From an uncultured Clostridium sp. (lineage in GTDB: Bacteria; Bacillota_I; Bacilli_A; RF39; UBA660), in the NCBI GenBank assembly GCA_946541575.1, contig CAMNJQ010000065.1, forward strand, positions 1-64,000: DNA of 64,000 nucleotides, written 5' to 3'. The position numbers and the translations under genes are program-made. Below are positions 56,599-64,000 of this stretch, piece after piece. The notes below the pieces were generated by a model. That model did no database searches, had not been told where the DNA came from, and worked only from the letters and a program-made list of their open reading frames with translations. Numbering within the stretch: position 1 is the stretch's first letter; each line of letters begins with the position of its first letter.

Positions 56599-59500
56599 TA
56601 TTCATCCTCTCCTTCCATAAAATCGTTTTCATATGCTTCATTAAATTCTTTATCTATTTCATCATCTGATAACTCATCATCATCATCTGAATCATCAACT
56701 TCATATCCATCATCTGGATCACTTGGAGGTGGAAGTGGTATATCATCACCTGTAGAAGGAGCAAGTTGTTCTAATTCTTCTTTATCTTCTTCTTCTTCCA
56801 TTTCTTTTAATCCAACAACTTCATTCTTGTCATTAACAATACTAATATCAAGTCCTAAAGCTTGGAATTCTTTCATTAATACTCTAAAGCTTTCTGGAAC
56901 ACCAGCTTGATTTACTTCTTGTCCTTTTATCAAAGCTTCATATACTTTAACACGACCGATAATATCGTCAGATTTATAAGTAATAACTTCTTGTAATGTA
57001 TGTGCAGCACCATAAGCTTCTAGAGCCCATACTTCCATTTCACCAAATCTTTGTCCACCAAATTGTGCTTTACCACCAAGAGGTTGTTGAGTAACCATAG
57101 AGTATGGTCCAGTTGAACGTGCATGTAACTTATCATCTACCATGTGATGTAATTTAATCATATACATAACACCAACAGTTATTCTATTATCAAATGGTTC
57201 TCCAGTTCTTCCATCATATAATGTATATTTTCCATCTGGAGCCATTCCTGCTTCCTTCATCATTTCAGAAATATCTTCTGTCTTAGCACCATCAAATACA
57301 GGAGTAGCAACATAAACACCAAGTTCTTTTGCAGCCATACCTAAATGCATTTCAAGTACTTGACCTATATTCATACGAGATGGAACTCCTTGTGGGTTAA
57401 GCATAATATCAACAGTTCTACCATCTGGTAAATATGGCATATCTTCTTCTGGAAGTACAAGTGAAATAACACCTTTGTTACCATGACGTCCAGACATCTT
57501 ATCTCCAACTTGAATCTTTCTCTTTTGAGCAATATATACACGAATTACTTTAGATACTCCAGCAGGTAATTCATCGTTATCTTTTCTTGAGAATACTTTA
57601 ACATCATGAACAATACCATCTCCACCATGTGGTACACGTAAAGAAGTATCACGAACTTCACGAGTCTTTTCTCCAAATATTGCATGTAATAATTTTTCTT
57701 CTGAAGTAAGTTCAGCCATTCCCTTTGGAGTTACTTTACCAACAAGAATATCTCCTTCTTTTACTTCAGTACCAACTATTACAATACCATTTTCATCAAG
57801 ATTCTTTCTTGCTTCTTCTGAAACATTAGGAATATCACGAGTTATCTCTTCTGGTCCTAATTTAGTTTCACGACATTGCATTTCAAAGTCTTCCAAATGA
57901 ATACCAGTATACACATCATTTTTAACTAATTTTTCATTTAAGATAACAGCATCCTCGTAGTTATAACCATTAAATGTCATAAATGCTACTACAACATTTT
58001 TACCAAGAGCTAATTCTCCTTGATCAGTAGATGGTCCATCTGCTAAAACAGAACCACGACTTACTTTATCTCCAACTTTAACAATAGGTCTTTGATGTTG
58101 ACAAGTACCTGCATTTGATAATTCAAAATTAGATAAATGATATTCATCTTTACCAGTTTTATTTTTTACTACAATACGTCTTGCATCAACATATTCTACA
58201 ATTCCATCAGCTTTTGCAAGAACTTCTACACCAGAATCACGTGCTGCAACATATTCAACACCTGTACCTACAAATGGTGCTTCAGCCTTTAACAATGGAA
58301 CTGATTGACGTTGCATGTTAGCACCCATCAATGCACGAGTTGCATCATCGTGTTCAAGGAATGGGATACAACTTGTTGTAACTGCAACAACTTGTTGTGG
58401 AGAAACGTCAACATAATCAACTTGTTCTGGTTTAACAAGTAAATTCTCTCCACGGAATCTAGCTGGAACAACTTCATCAGTCATTATGTTGTTCTCATCA
58501 ACAGTAACAGTAGCAATAGAAATCATAACATCTGATTCTTGATCAGCAGTTAAATATTCTATCTCATCTGTTAATTTCTTATTAATTACTTTTCTATATG
58601 GAGTCATTATAAATCCATAATCATCAATCTTTGCATAACTAGCTAAAGAAGTGATTAATCCTATGTTTTGTCCTTCTGGTGACTCAATTGGACATATTCT
58701 TCCATAGTGAGATTCATTAACGTCACGAACTTCCATACCTGCTCTATCACGTGATAATCCACCTGGACCTAAAGCAGATAAACGTCTTTTATTTGTTAAT
58801 TCTGCAATTGGGTTTGTTTGATCCATAAATTGAGACAATTGGCTTGAGCCAAAGAACTCTTTCATTGCAGCTGTAATAGGTCTAATATTAATTAAAGTCT
58901 TAGGAGTTACTTCTTCCATTTCTTGAGTAGTCATTCTTTCACGAATAACTCTTTCCATACGAGAAACACCAATTCTAAATTGATTTTGTAAAAGTTCTCC
59001 AACTTGTCTTACACGACGATTTCCTAAATGGTCAATTTCATCGAAATTACCAAATCCATGTAATAAATTTAAATAATATGAAACAGAAGCGAAAACATCA
59101 GAAATAGTCAAACGTTTAACATCAATTGATTGATCATTACCAATTAAAGTAAATACTTCTTTTTTATTGTTTGGATTATAAATCTTAATAGTTTGTACTT
59201 TATTATAAGTATCTAATTCTTCATTAATTTTAATTTCTACTAAGTTATATCCATCAGCAAAAATTTCTTTTAATCTATTAAATACATCTTTATCTATAAC
59301 AGTACCTTTAGAAAATACAACTTCTCCATCAACTTTAATATCTTCTGCTAAAGTTTGATTTAAAACTCTATCTAATACATTTAGTTTACGATTAAATTTA
59401 TAACGACCAACTTTAGCCAAATCATACCTAAATTCATCAAAAAATCTAGTAATTATTTGGTTCTTAGAAGAATCCAAAGTAGATGGTTCTCCTGGTCTTA

Positions 59501-60218
59501 ATTTTTCGTATATTTCAATTAATGCTTCATCAGTATTTCTAGTAGAATCTTTTGATAAAGTATTTTCAATATATTCATCTTTACCAAATAAATTTAATAT
59601 TTCTTCATCACTAGAAAGTCCAAAAGCACGCAAAAGAGTAGTAAGAGGAACTTTTCTAGTTCTGTCAATTCTTACATACAAAACATCCCTGGCATCTGTT
59701 TCAAACTCTAACCAAGTACCTCTTGTCGGAATAATTTGTGAAGTAATACTACTTCTTCCATTTTTATCAACTTCTCTATTAAAATAAACACTAGGAGATC
59801 TAACTAATTGAGATACAATAACACGTTCTGCACCATTAATTACAAAAGATCCACTATCTGTCATTATAGGCATGTCACCTAAAAATATTTCTTGTTCTTT
59901 AACTTCACCAGTTTCATGATTGAATAATCTAACTTCAACCTTAAGTGGTGCAGCAAAAGTTGTTTCTCTATCCTTACTTTGCCTAATACTATATCTAGGT
60001 TCATCAAAATGATAATCACCAAATTCTAGAGATAAAGTACCAGAAAAGTTTTCAACAGGGAATAAATCATCAAAAACTTCTTTAATACCAGTTTCAATAA
60101 ACCACTGATATGACTTCTTTTGAATTTCTAACAAATCTGTTAATTCATAAGTATTTCTAATTCTAGAAAAACTTCTTCTTTGTCTGTGTTCACCACAGTT
60201 AATAATCTTATATGCCAC
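56598..60218 (-). CDS. rpoB: RNA polymerase subunit beta
   Basis: The second catalytic subunit, 1,206 residues, with a Gly/Asp/Glu-rich acidic C-terminal tail (about 1145-1206). The rifampicin region reads [14 protein letters not shown] then [16 protein letters not shown]. It is normal except that His526 (E. coli numbering) is Asn (codon at 58791-58793). Later motifs [13 protein letters not shown] and [23 protein letters not shown] are intact. It starts at GTG after AGGGGTGA. It has its own consensus promoter downstream of rsmC-like. It overlaps rpoC by one base. Confidence 0.98.
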   Translation of the reverse strand: MAYKIINCGEHRQRRSFSRIRNTYELTDLLEIQKKSYQWFIETGIKEVFDDLFPVENFSGTLSLEFGDYHFDEPRYSIRQSKDRETTFAAPLKVEVRLFNHETGEVKEQEIFLGDMPIMTDSGSFVINGAERVIVSQLVRSPSVYFNREVDKNGRSSITSQIIPTRGTWLEFETDARDVLYVRIDRTRKVPLTTLLRAFGLSSDEEILNLFGKDEYIENTLSKDSTRNTDEALIEIYEKLRPGEPSTLDSSKNQIITRFFDEFRYDLAKVGRYKFNRKLNVLDRVLNQTLAEDIKVDGEVVFSKGTVIDKDVFNRLKEIFADGYNLVEIKINEELDTYNKVQTIKIYNPNNKKEVFTLIGNDQSIDVKRLTISDVFASVSYYLNLLHGFGNFDEIDHLGNRRVRQVGELLQNQFRIGVSRMERVIRERMTTQEMEEVTPKTLINIRPITAAMKEFFGSSQLSQFMDQTNPIAELTNKRRLSALGPGGLSRDRAGMEVRDVNESHYGRICPIESPEGQNIGLITSLASYAKIDDYGFIMTPYRKVINKKLTDEIEYLTADQESDVMISIATVTVDENNIMTDEVVPARFRGENLLVKPEQVDYVDVSPQQVVAVTTSCIPFLEHDDATRALMGANMQRQSVPLLKAEAPFVGTGVEYVAARDSGVEVLAKADGIVEYVDARRIVVKNKTGKDEYHLSNFELSNAGTCQHQRPIVKVGDKVSRGSVLADGPSTDQGELALGKNVVVAFMTFNGYNYEDAVILNEKLVKNDVYTGIHLEDFEMQCRETKLGPEEITRDIPNVSEEARKNLDENGIVIVGTEVKEGDILVGKVTPKGMAELTSEEKLLHAIFGEKTREVRDTSLRVPHGGDGIVHDVKVFSRKDNDELPAGVSKVIRVYIAQKRKIQVGDKMSGRHGNKGVISLVLPEEDMPYLPDGRTVDIMLNPQGVPSRMNIGQVLEMHLGMAAKELGVYVATPVFDGAKTEDISEMMKEAGMAPDGKYTLYDGRTGEPFDNRITVGVMYMIKLHHMVDDKLHARSTGPYSMVTQQPLGGKAQFGGQRFGEMEVWALEAYGAAHTLQEVITYKSDDIIGRVKVYEALIKGQEVNQAGVPESFRVLMKEFQALGLDISIVNDKNEVVGLKEMEEEEDKEELEQLAPSTGDDIPLPPPSDPDDGYEVDDSDDDDELSDDEIDKEFNEAYENDFMEGEDE

Positions 60219-60290
60219 TAAAAATTCACCCCTATTACAATAATTTTACAAAGAACAAAATAGCCCAATCTAATACGTAGCCAATTTATA

Positions 60291-60319
60291 TTATTAACAC
60301 ATAAAACGCAAGATGTCAA
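60291..60319 (-). promoter_or_regulatory. Promoter of rpoB-rpoC
   Basis: Consensus TTGACA (60314-60319), 17-base spacer and TAATAA (60291-60296). The -35 overlaps the last codons of the rsmC-like gene. Confidence 0.65.
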
Positions 60320-60909
60320 CGAGAAAAACACTTAATTACAAAAAAACCTTTTTCCTTTGCAATTATTTCACAATTATATATATCGGATATATCTCTAATT
60401 GCCGTTTTTGCTCCATGATCTTTTCTCATTACAAAATATAGTTCACCTCTTTCACTTAAATGCTCTTTTGCTTCACGCAACATCTTATATACTATTTCTT
60501 TTCCAGCCCTAATCGGAGGATTAGTAATAATATAATCATATTTTTTGTTACTATCAATAGCACTATAACAATCGCTTTCAAAATAATTAATATTACTTAC
60601 TTTATTAAGCTTAATATTCATTTCAAATAAATGTAATGCCCTTTTATTAACATCAACTGCATCAAAATTAGCATCAGTAAGTTTAGAAAGAATAATACTT
60701 ACAACACCATAACCGCATCCAAGATCTAGAACATTACCGCTAATCTTACTAATAGGTAAATTTTCTAAAAGAAGTCTAGTTCCAAAATCCAATTTTTCTT
60801 TTGAAAATACACCATTATCTGTTCTAAACTTAAATTCCGTACCAAAAATATATGTACTAAATTCTTCAATGTTACTAGGTAAATTAACATTTTCAAAATA
60901 TTGAGCCAT
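60316..60909 (-). CDS. RsmC-like class I methyltransferase
   Basis: A 197-residue SAM-dependent methyltransferase, the relative of B. subtilis YbxB, which occupies the same place between rplL and rpoB. The SAM loop is VLDLGCGYGVVSI, and the catalytic motif IITNPPIRAG is the NPP(F/I) type of N2-guanine methyltransferases such as RsmC, which act on 16S rRNA. It is half the length of E. coli RsmC, as usual in Firmicutes. The ATG at 60909 follows AAAGGTGAT; an in-frame TTG five codons earlier lies before that site. It has its own promoter and a terminator-like hairpin in the leader. Confidence 0.88.
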   Translation of the reverse strand: MAQYFENVNLPSNIEEFSTYIFGTEFKFRTDNGVFSKEKLDFGTRLLLENLPISKISGNVLDLGCGYGVVSIILSKLTDANFDAVDVNKRALHLFEMNIKLNKVSNINYFESDCYSAIDSNKKYDYIITNPPIRAGKEIVYKMLREAKEHLSERGELYFVMRKDHGAKTAIRDISDIYNCEIIAKEKGFFVIKCFSR

Positions 60910-60922
60910 TATATCACCTTTC

Positions 60923-60964
60923 AAAAAAAAGAAGAGTTAACTACAAAAATAATATAGTTAACTC
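60923..60964 (-). terminator. Terminator-like hairpin in the rsmC leader
   Basis: GAGTTAACTA and TAGTTAACTC pair perfectly over 10 bp and are followed by TTCTTTTTTTT, directly before the ribosome site of the rsmC-like gene and downstream of a promoter. It looks like an attenuator, not an end of a gene. Confidence 0.6.
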
Positions 60965-60977
60965 CTTTCATACGCTT

Positions 60978-61006
60978 ATACTACAATAAAAAAATAGTTT
61001 TTTCAA
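60978..61006 (-). promoter_or_regulatory. Promoter of the rsmC-like gene
   Basis: TTGAAA (61001-61006), 17-base spacer and TAGTAT (60978-60983), just upstream of the leader hairpin. Confidence 0.5.
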
Positions 61007-61079
61007 GTTGTTTTCACAAAAATATTAGCAATTATACGTAAAATACCAATCAATAATAAAAATCCAATTAATACATTAT

Positions 61080-61120
61080 TACAAAAAAAGAGTAAATTAC
61101 TTAACATAATTTACTCTTTA
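61080..61120 (-). terminator. Terminator of the rplK-rplA-rplJ-rplL operon
   Basis: AAAGAGTAAATTA and TAATTTACTCTTT pair perfectly over 13 bp, followed by T-run TTTTTTTG on minus, downstream of rplL. It separates the ribosomal-protein operon from rsmC-like/rpoB. Confidence 0.85.
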
Positions 61121-61143
61121 ATTACAGAATTGTTAATATATAA

Positions 61144-61518
61144 CTATTTAACTTCTACTTCTGCTCCAGCTTCTTCTAATTTAGCTTTAATTTCTTCAGC
61201 TTCAGCAACTGGAATATTTTCTTTAATAGCTCCACCGTTATCAGCGATAGCTTTAGAATCAGCAAGTCCTAATCCAGTAATTTCTTTAATTACTTTAATT
61301 ACATTAATTTTTGCAGCTCCTGCATTTACTAATGTAACTGTTACTTGACTTGGTCCTTCATCAGCTGCAGCTGCTGGTCCAGCAACTGGTGCTGCTACTG
61401 CTACTGAACTTGGATCTACTCCAAATTCTTCTTTCATAGCGTCTACTAATTCTTTAATTTCTAATAGACTCATTTCTTTTAAACTTTCAATAAAGCTTTC
61501 TTTAGTTAATTTTGCCAT
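61144..61518 (-). CDS. rplL: 50S ribosomal protein L7/L12
   Basis: The stalk protein that recruits translation GTPases, 124 residues. N-terminal dimerisation domain (LTKESFIESLKEMSLLEIKELVDAMKEEFGV), a short Ala/Gly hinge (VAVAAPVAGPAAAADE) and the C-terminal factor-binding domain with KINVIKVIKEITGLGLADSKA. It follows rplJ by 19 bases and ends with a strong terminator. Its copy number exceeds L10, so extra promoters are common, but none is evident here. Confidence 0.98.
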   Translation of the reverse strand: MAKLTKESFIESLKEMSLLEIKELVDAMKEEFGVDPSSVAVAAPVAGPAAAADEGPSQVTVTLVNAGAAKINVIKVIKEITGLGLADSKAIADNGGAIKENIPVAEAEEIKAKLEEAGAEVEVK

Positions 61519-61537
61519 TTTTAAAATCCTCCCTTAA

Positions 61538-62032
61538 TTAATTTTCTTCCTTTTGTTTAGCATATAAATCTAAACATATTGATAAGTCTTTTGGAATTCC
61601 CATCATACCAGCTGCAAGCATAGTAAGTAGTCCTTCTCTTGATGGAATTGTTGCAAGTTCTGCAAGTTTTGATTGATCAGTTACTTCACCATCAACTATT
61701 CCAACTTTTAATGTTACAACATCATGTGTCTTTGCAAATTCAGCAACTGCCTTAATTGGTGCAACTGAATCAGTTCCATATGCTAATGCACTAGATCCAT
61801 TCAAATGATCATTTAAGTCAAACTTTAAATCATTAAAAGCTCTAGCCATTAAAGTATTTTTATATACTTTATAATCAGAACCAGATTCTCTTAAAGATTT
61901 TCTTAACTTCTTAGTATCTTCATCTGTTAAACCAGTGTAAGTAAAAATTACAACTGATGCAGAATCTTGAACTTTAGATTTAATTTCATCAATTACTTCT
62001 TGCTTCTTTGCTAAGATTTTCTCACTTGCCAT
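61538..62032 (-). CDS. rplJ: 50S ribosomal protein L10
   Basis: Base of the L7/L12 stalk, 164 residues, binding 23S rRNA and L12 dimers. N-terminal sequence VIDEIKSKVQDSASVVIFTYTGL and KLRKSLRESGSDYKVYKNTLM are typical. The C-terminal helix (LSICLDLYAKQKEE) binds L12. It represses its own message: a recognisable L10 leader RNA lies immediately upstream, ending in a terminator-like hairpin. Ribosome site AGAGGAGGAT. Confidence 0.97.
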   Translation of the reverse strand: MASEKILAKKQEVIDEIKSKVQDSASVVIFTYTGLTDEDTKKLRKSLRESGSDYKVYKNTLMARAFNDLKFDLNDHLNGSSALAYGTDSVAPIKAVAEFAKTHDVVTLKVGIVDGEVTDQSKLAELATIPSREGLLTMLAAGMMGIPKDLSICLDLYAKQKEEN

Positions 62033-62069
62033 AAGAATCCTCCTCTATATTTTAATTTATTGGAGCTAT

Positions 62070-62168
62070 AAAAAATCTCTATGCCAAAGGACATAGAGAC
62101 ATTCAAAACAAAGTCTATATTAGTCCTCGGTAGGATTTACTAACAACCTACTGTCTATGGCACCAACA
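62070..62168 (-). promoter_or_regulatory. Ribosomal protein L10 leader RNA
   Basis: The 5' region of rplJ has the hallmark features of the L10 leader: GCCATAGACAGTAGGTTG, then TAAATCCTACCGAGGAC, then a closing hairpin TCTCTATG/CATAGAGA followed by TTTTTT. This element binds L10(L12)4 and shuts off rplJL when free L10 is in excess. The last hairpin is a possible transcription terminator in the regulated state. Confidence 0.85.
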
Positions 62169-62196
62169 AATTAATTGTATTATATTACAACATCTA

Positions 62197-62895
62197 CTAA
62201 ATGTCAAAAGAATTTGAAATAATTTTAATTCCAGGACCCATAGTAGTTGCTATTGAAATATTTTTTACGTAATCACCTTTTACTGTAGAAGGTTTAGCTT
62301 TAATTAATACATTCATAAATGCATCTAAGTTTTCAACTAATTGTTCTTCAGTAAAATTAGTATTACCAATTATACCATGAATATTTCCAAAACTATCTGT
62401 TCTATATTCAACACGTCCAGCTTTAACATCATTTACTGCTTTAGTTACGTCAGTAGTAACTGTTCCAGTTTTAGGGTTAGGCATTAATCCCTTTGGTCCT
62501 AAAACCTTACCTAATTTACCAAGAAGTGGCATCATATCAGGTGTTGCAATCATAACATCAAAATCAAACCAGTTTTCTTTTTCAATTTTTTCAAGCATAT
62601 CTGTATCACCAACGAAATCAGCACCAGCTTCACGAGCTTTAGTAGCATTTTCTCCCTTAGCAATAACTAATACTTTCTTTGATTTACCAGTTCCATGTGG
62701 TAATACAATTGCTCCTCTTAATTGCTGATCAGACTTTTTAGTATCAAGATTTAATCTAACAGCTAATTCAACAGAAGCAACAAATTTACTAGTTGATGTT
62801 TCTTTTGCTAATTTTACAGCTTCTTCTTTAGTATAAGCTTTACCTTTTTCAAGTTTATTTAAAGCTTCAACGTATTTTTTACCTCTTTTTCTCAT
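62197..62895 (-). CDS. rplA: 50S ribosomal protein L1
   Basis: A two-domain L1-stalk protein of 232 residues that moves the E-site tRNA and often represses its own operon. Marks: [21 protein letters not shown] at the N-terminus, [41 protein letters not shown] in domain I/II and [24 protein letters not shown] at the C-terminal part. It follows rplK by about 100 bases that can fold into a leader-like structure. Ribosome site AAGGAGG. Confidence 0.98.
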   Translation of the reverse strand: MRKRGKKYVEALNKLEKGKAYTKEEAVKLAKETSTSKFVASVELAVRLNLDTKKSDQQLRGAIVLPHGTGKSKKVLVIAKGENATKAREAGADFVGDTDMLEKIEKENWFDFDVMIATPDMMPLLGKLGKVLGPKGLMPNPKTGTVTTDVTKAVNDVKAGRVEYRTDSFGNIHGIIGNTNFTEEQLVENLDAFMNVLIKAKPSTVKGDYVKNISIATTMGPGIKIISNSFDI

Positions 62896-62907
62896 TATTT
62901 TTCCTCC

Positions 62908-62983
62908 TTATGTGGTATAGCGGATAAAAGCGAGTGACGAAATAACGTCACATTCCTCCCACATAGGTATAAACCTATATGTT
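62908..62983 (-). promoter_or_regulatory. Structured leader before rplA, probable L1 autoregulatory site
   Basis: The transcript can form an outer stem ATGTGG/CCACAT closing a GGGAGG-rich region and an inner hairpin GTGACG-CGTCAC. The alternative hairpin ATAGGT/ACCTAT overlaps the left arm. A ribosomal-protein L1 site is widely found upstream of L1 genes; calling this one is inference from place and motif (GTGGGAGG). Confidence 0.5.
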
Positions 62984-62992
62984 ATTAATTTA

Positions 62993-63418
62993 CTATTCTT
63001 TTATAGTAACACCCATATTACGGGCAGTACCTTCAACTATTTTCATAGCTTCTTCAACTGTATAACAGTTTAAGTCAGGTAATTTTATTTCAGCAATTTC
63101 TTTTAATTGATCCTTAGTAAGAGATCCAACTGTTTCTTGAGATCCTTTAGTAGATCCTTTTTGAATTTTAGCAAATTTCTTAACTAAGAATGGTGTAGGT
63201 GGAGTTTTAACTACAAAATCAAAACTTCTATCATCATAGATTGTAATTTCAACTGGTAAAACATCTCCCATTTTATCTTTAGTTGCATCATTATACTTAG
63301 TACAAAAATCTTGTAAATTAATTCCTGCAGGTCCTAAAACAGTTCCAACTGGTGGAGCTGGTGTAGCTTTTCCTGCTTGAATTTGCAACTTAACTTTTTT
63401 AACAACTTCCTTTGCCAC
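62993..63418 (-). CDS. rplK: 50S ribosomal protein L11
   Basis: L11 binds the GTPase-centre RNA, 141 residues. The N-terminal marks are KLQIQAGKATPAPPVGTVLGPAGIN with the Pro-rich hinge, and the RNA-binding C-terminal domain has PPTPFLVKK and AMKIVEGTARNMGV. The start is GTG at 63418, six bases after AGGAGGTG; an in-frame GTG three codons further upstream lies directly against that site and is rejected. Only about 120 bases separate it from nusG, with a folded leader in between. Confidence 0.97.
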   Translation of the reverse strand: MAKEVVKKVKLQIQAGKATPAPPVGTVLGPAGINLQDFCTKYNDATKDKMGDVLPVEITIYDDRSFDFVVKTPPTPFLVKKFAKIQKGSTKGSQETVGSLTKDQLKEIAEIKLPDLNCYTVEEAMKIVEGTARNMGVTIKE

Positions 63419-63450
63419 GAAAAACACCTCCTATATTTTTTAGTTTTCGC

Positions 63451-63505
63451 GAGTGGTCCAAATAGCACTCTTTTTTTGCGCATATGCGCTTTTTCGCTTC
63501 CCACT
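63451..63505 (-). promoter_or_regulatory. Structured leader before rplK
   Basis: In the rplK leader AGTGG pairs with CCACT around the palindrome GCGCATATGCGC (63478-63489), and GAGTG can also pair with CACTC as a competing stem. The start GTGGGAAG matches the GTGGGAGG start of the rplA leader, so both may bind the same ribosomal protein, perhaps L1. No terminator is evident. Confidence 0.45.
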
Positions 63506-63572
63506 AATTAATCTATATAATTAAATATAGCGATTTGATAATATCACTAAATTCATTATTTTGCAAGCATTT

Positions 63573-64000
63573 TTAATCTTTAGCAATTTCAATTTGTGAT
63601 AATTCTGCTTCAACTGCAGTTTCAAGTCCAAATATATCTACATTTAATTCTAATTTTTGACTTGGTAAATCTATTGAAGTAATTACACCATACATTCCTG
63701 CAAGAGCACCAGAAATAATTTTAACTTTTGTACCAACTTGTAATTCTTTATCGACATCAAGTCTACTAATACCCATATTTTTAAGAATATTATCTACTTC
63801 TTGTGGTTGTAATGGAGTAGGTTTAGCTCCTTTACCACTTGATCCAATAAATCCTGTTACTCCAGGCGTATTACGAACAACAAACCAAGCTTCATCACTC
63901 ATTACCATTTCAATTAAAACATAACCTGGAAACATCTTTTTAACTTTTTCTTTAGTTACTCCATCCTTTTCCTCAACAACTTTTTGTTCAGGTACAACAA
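63573..64000 (-). CDS. nusG: Transcription termination/antitermination factor NusG (partial)
   Basis: The C-terminal 142 residues of NusG; the start lies beyond the right edge. NGN-domain sequence ending KKMFPGYVLIEMVMSD, WFVVRNTPGVTGFIG and GSSGKGAKPTPLQ lead to the KOW domain (VGTKVKIISGALAGMYGVI, DIFGLETAVEAELSQIEIAKD). It binds RNA polymerase and couples it to ribosomes or Rho. It precedes rplK as in nearly all bacteria. The residues before the first in-window ATG (VVEEKDGVTKEKVKK) are clearly coding, so this is an edge-truncated gene that does not begin at 63935. Confidence 0.96.
   Translation of the reverse strand, partial: VVPEQKVVEEKDGVTKEKVKKMFPGYVLIEMVMSDEAWFVVRNTPGVTGFIGSSGKGAKPTPLQPQEVDNILKNMGISRLDVDKELQVGTKVKIISGALAGMYGVITSIDLPSQKLELNVDIFGLETAVEAELSQIEIAKD

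Noticed and set aside
1-64000. CRISPR array, tRNA genes, 16S/23S/5S rRNA, prophage
   Set aside because: I looked for direct repeats with spacers, cloverleaf-like T-loops (GGTTCGA) and rRNA stretches; only the tmRNA tRNA-like domain was found.
1-64000. Mycoplasma genetic code (TGA as Trp)
   Set aside because: TGA serves as a stop at the end of dinB and the ABC transporter gene, and Trp residues in conserved motifs are TGG, so code 11 fits.

Overview
The window comes from an AT-rich Bacillota, most likely an uncultured gut member of a Mollicutes-related Bacilli lineage such as the RF39-type orders; this placement is inference. Supporting signs are the very low GC, the B. subtilis-like rpl/rpo/str gene orders, Spo0A and a SigH-like sigma factor, WhiA, SpoVK-like ATPase and BspA-type surface proteins. 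A walled cell is indicated by MurD, a FemABX enzyme and an NlpC/P60 hydrolase. TGA ends several clear genes and TGG encodes Trp, so the standard bacterial code is used, not the mycoplasma code. Almost every gene is on the minus strand; only two small genes near 2.3 kb, clpP, femX-like and mscL are on plus.

Layout: (1) 1-5.6 kb: a cut pilin-like gene, a metalloprotease-like protein with DNA polymerase IV, two small plus-strand proteins, gpmI and a DUF4143-type ATPase. (2) 5.7-11.9 kb: an operon of a solute-binding/VWA fusion, an XpaC-like protein, a second solute-binding protein, TelA and a CbxX/SpoVK AAA+ ATPase. It is the best candidate in the window for a poorly described system. (3) 12-20.5 kb: spo0A plus an unknown gene, then tpiA, a glycolipid glycosyltransferase, a flippase-like protein and pgk in one operon, then gap and a uridine-kinase-like protein. 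(4) 20.6-30.9 kb: clpP, whiA, sigH-rlmB-mrnC, a degenerate ABC exporter, a transglutaminase-like protein coupled to a leucine-rich protein, an NlpC/P60 hydrolase and unknowns. (5) 31-35 kb: two paralogous BspA-like surface proteins, an IS200-type transposase remnant and tmRNA (ssrA). (6) 35.5-41.9 kb: smpB-rnr, secG, a zinc-ribbon membrane protein, murD and femX-like. (7) 42-64 kb: tuf, fusA, rpsG, rpsL, then mscL, a small membrane protein and a giant Cna-B surface protein, then rpoC, rpoB, rsmC-like, rplL, rplJ, rplA, rplK and partial nusG, with autoregulatory-type leaders.

Together the genes cover translation and transcription, lower glycolysis, tmRNA rescue (ssrA, SmpB and RNase R side by side) and envelope/surface functions. 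Two core proteins carry natural substitutions at classical drug-resistance positions: Asn at RpoB 526 (E. coli numbering) and Ile at S12 Pro90 (E. coli numbering). Transcription units are compact: many intrinsic terminators begin in or next to the stop codon, and many promoters have clear -35/-10 boxes about 17 bases apart.
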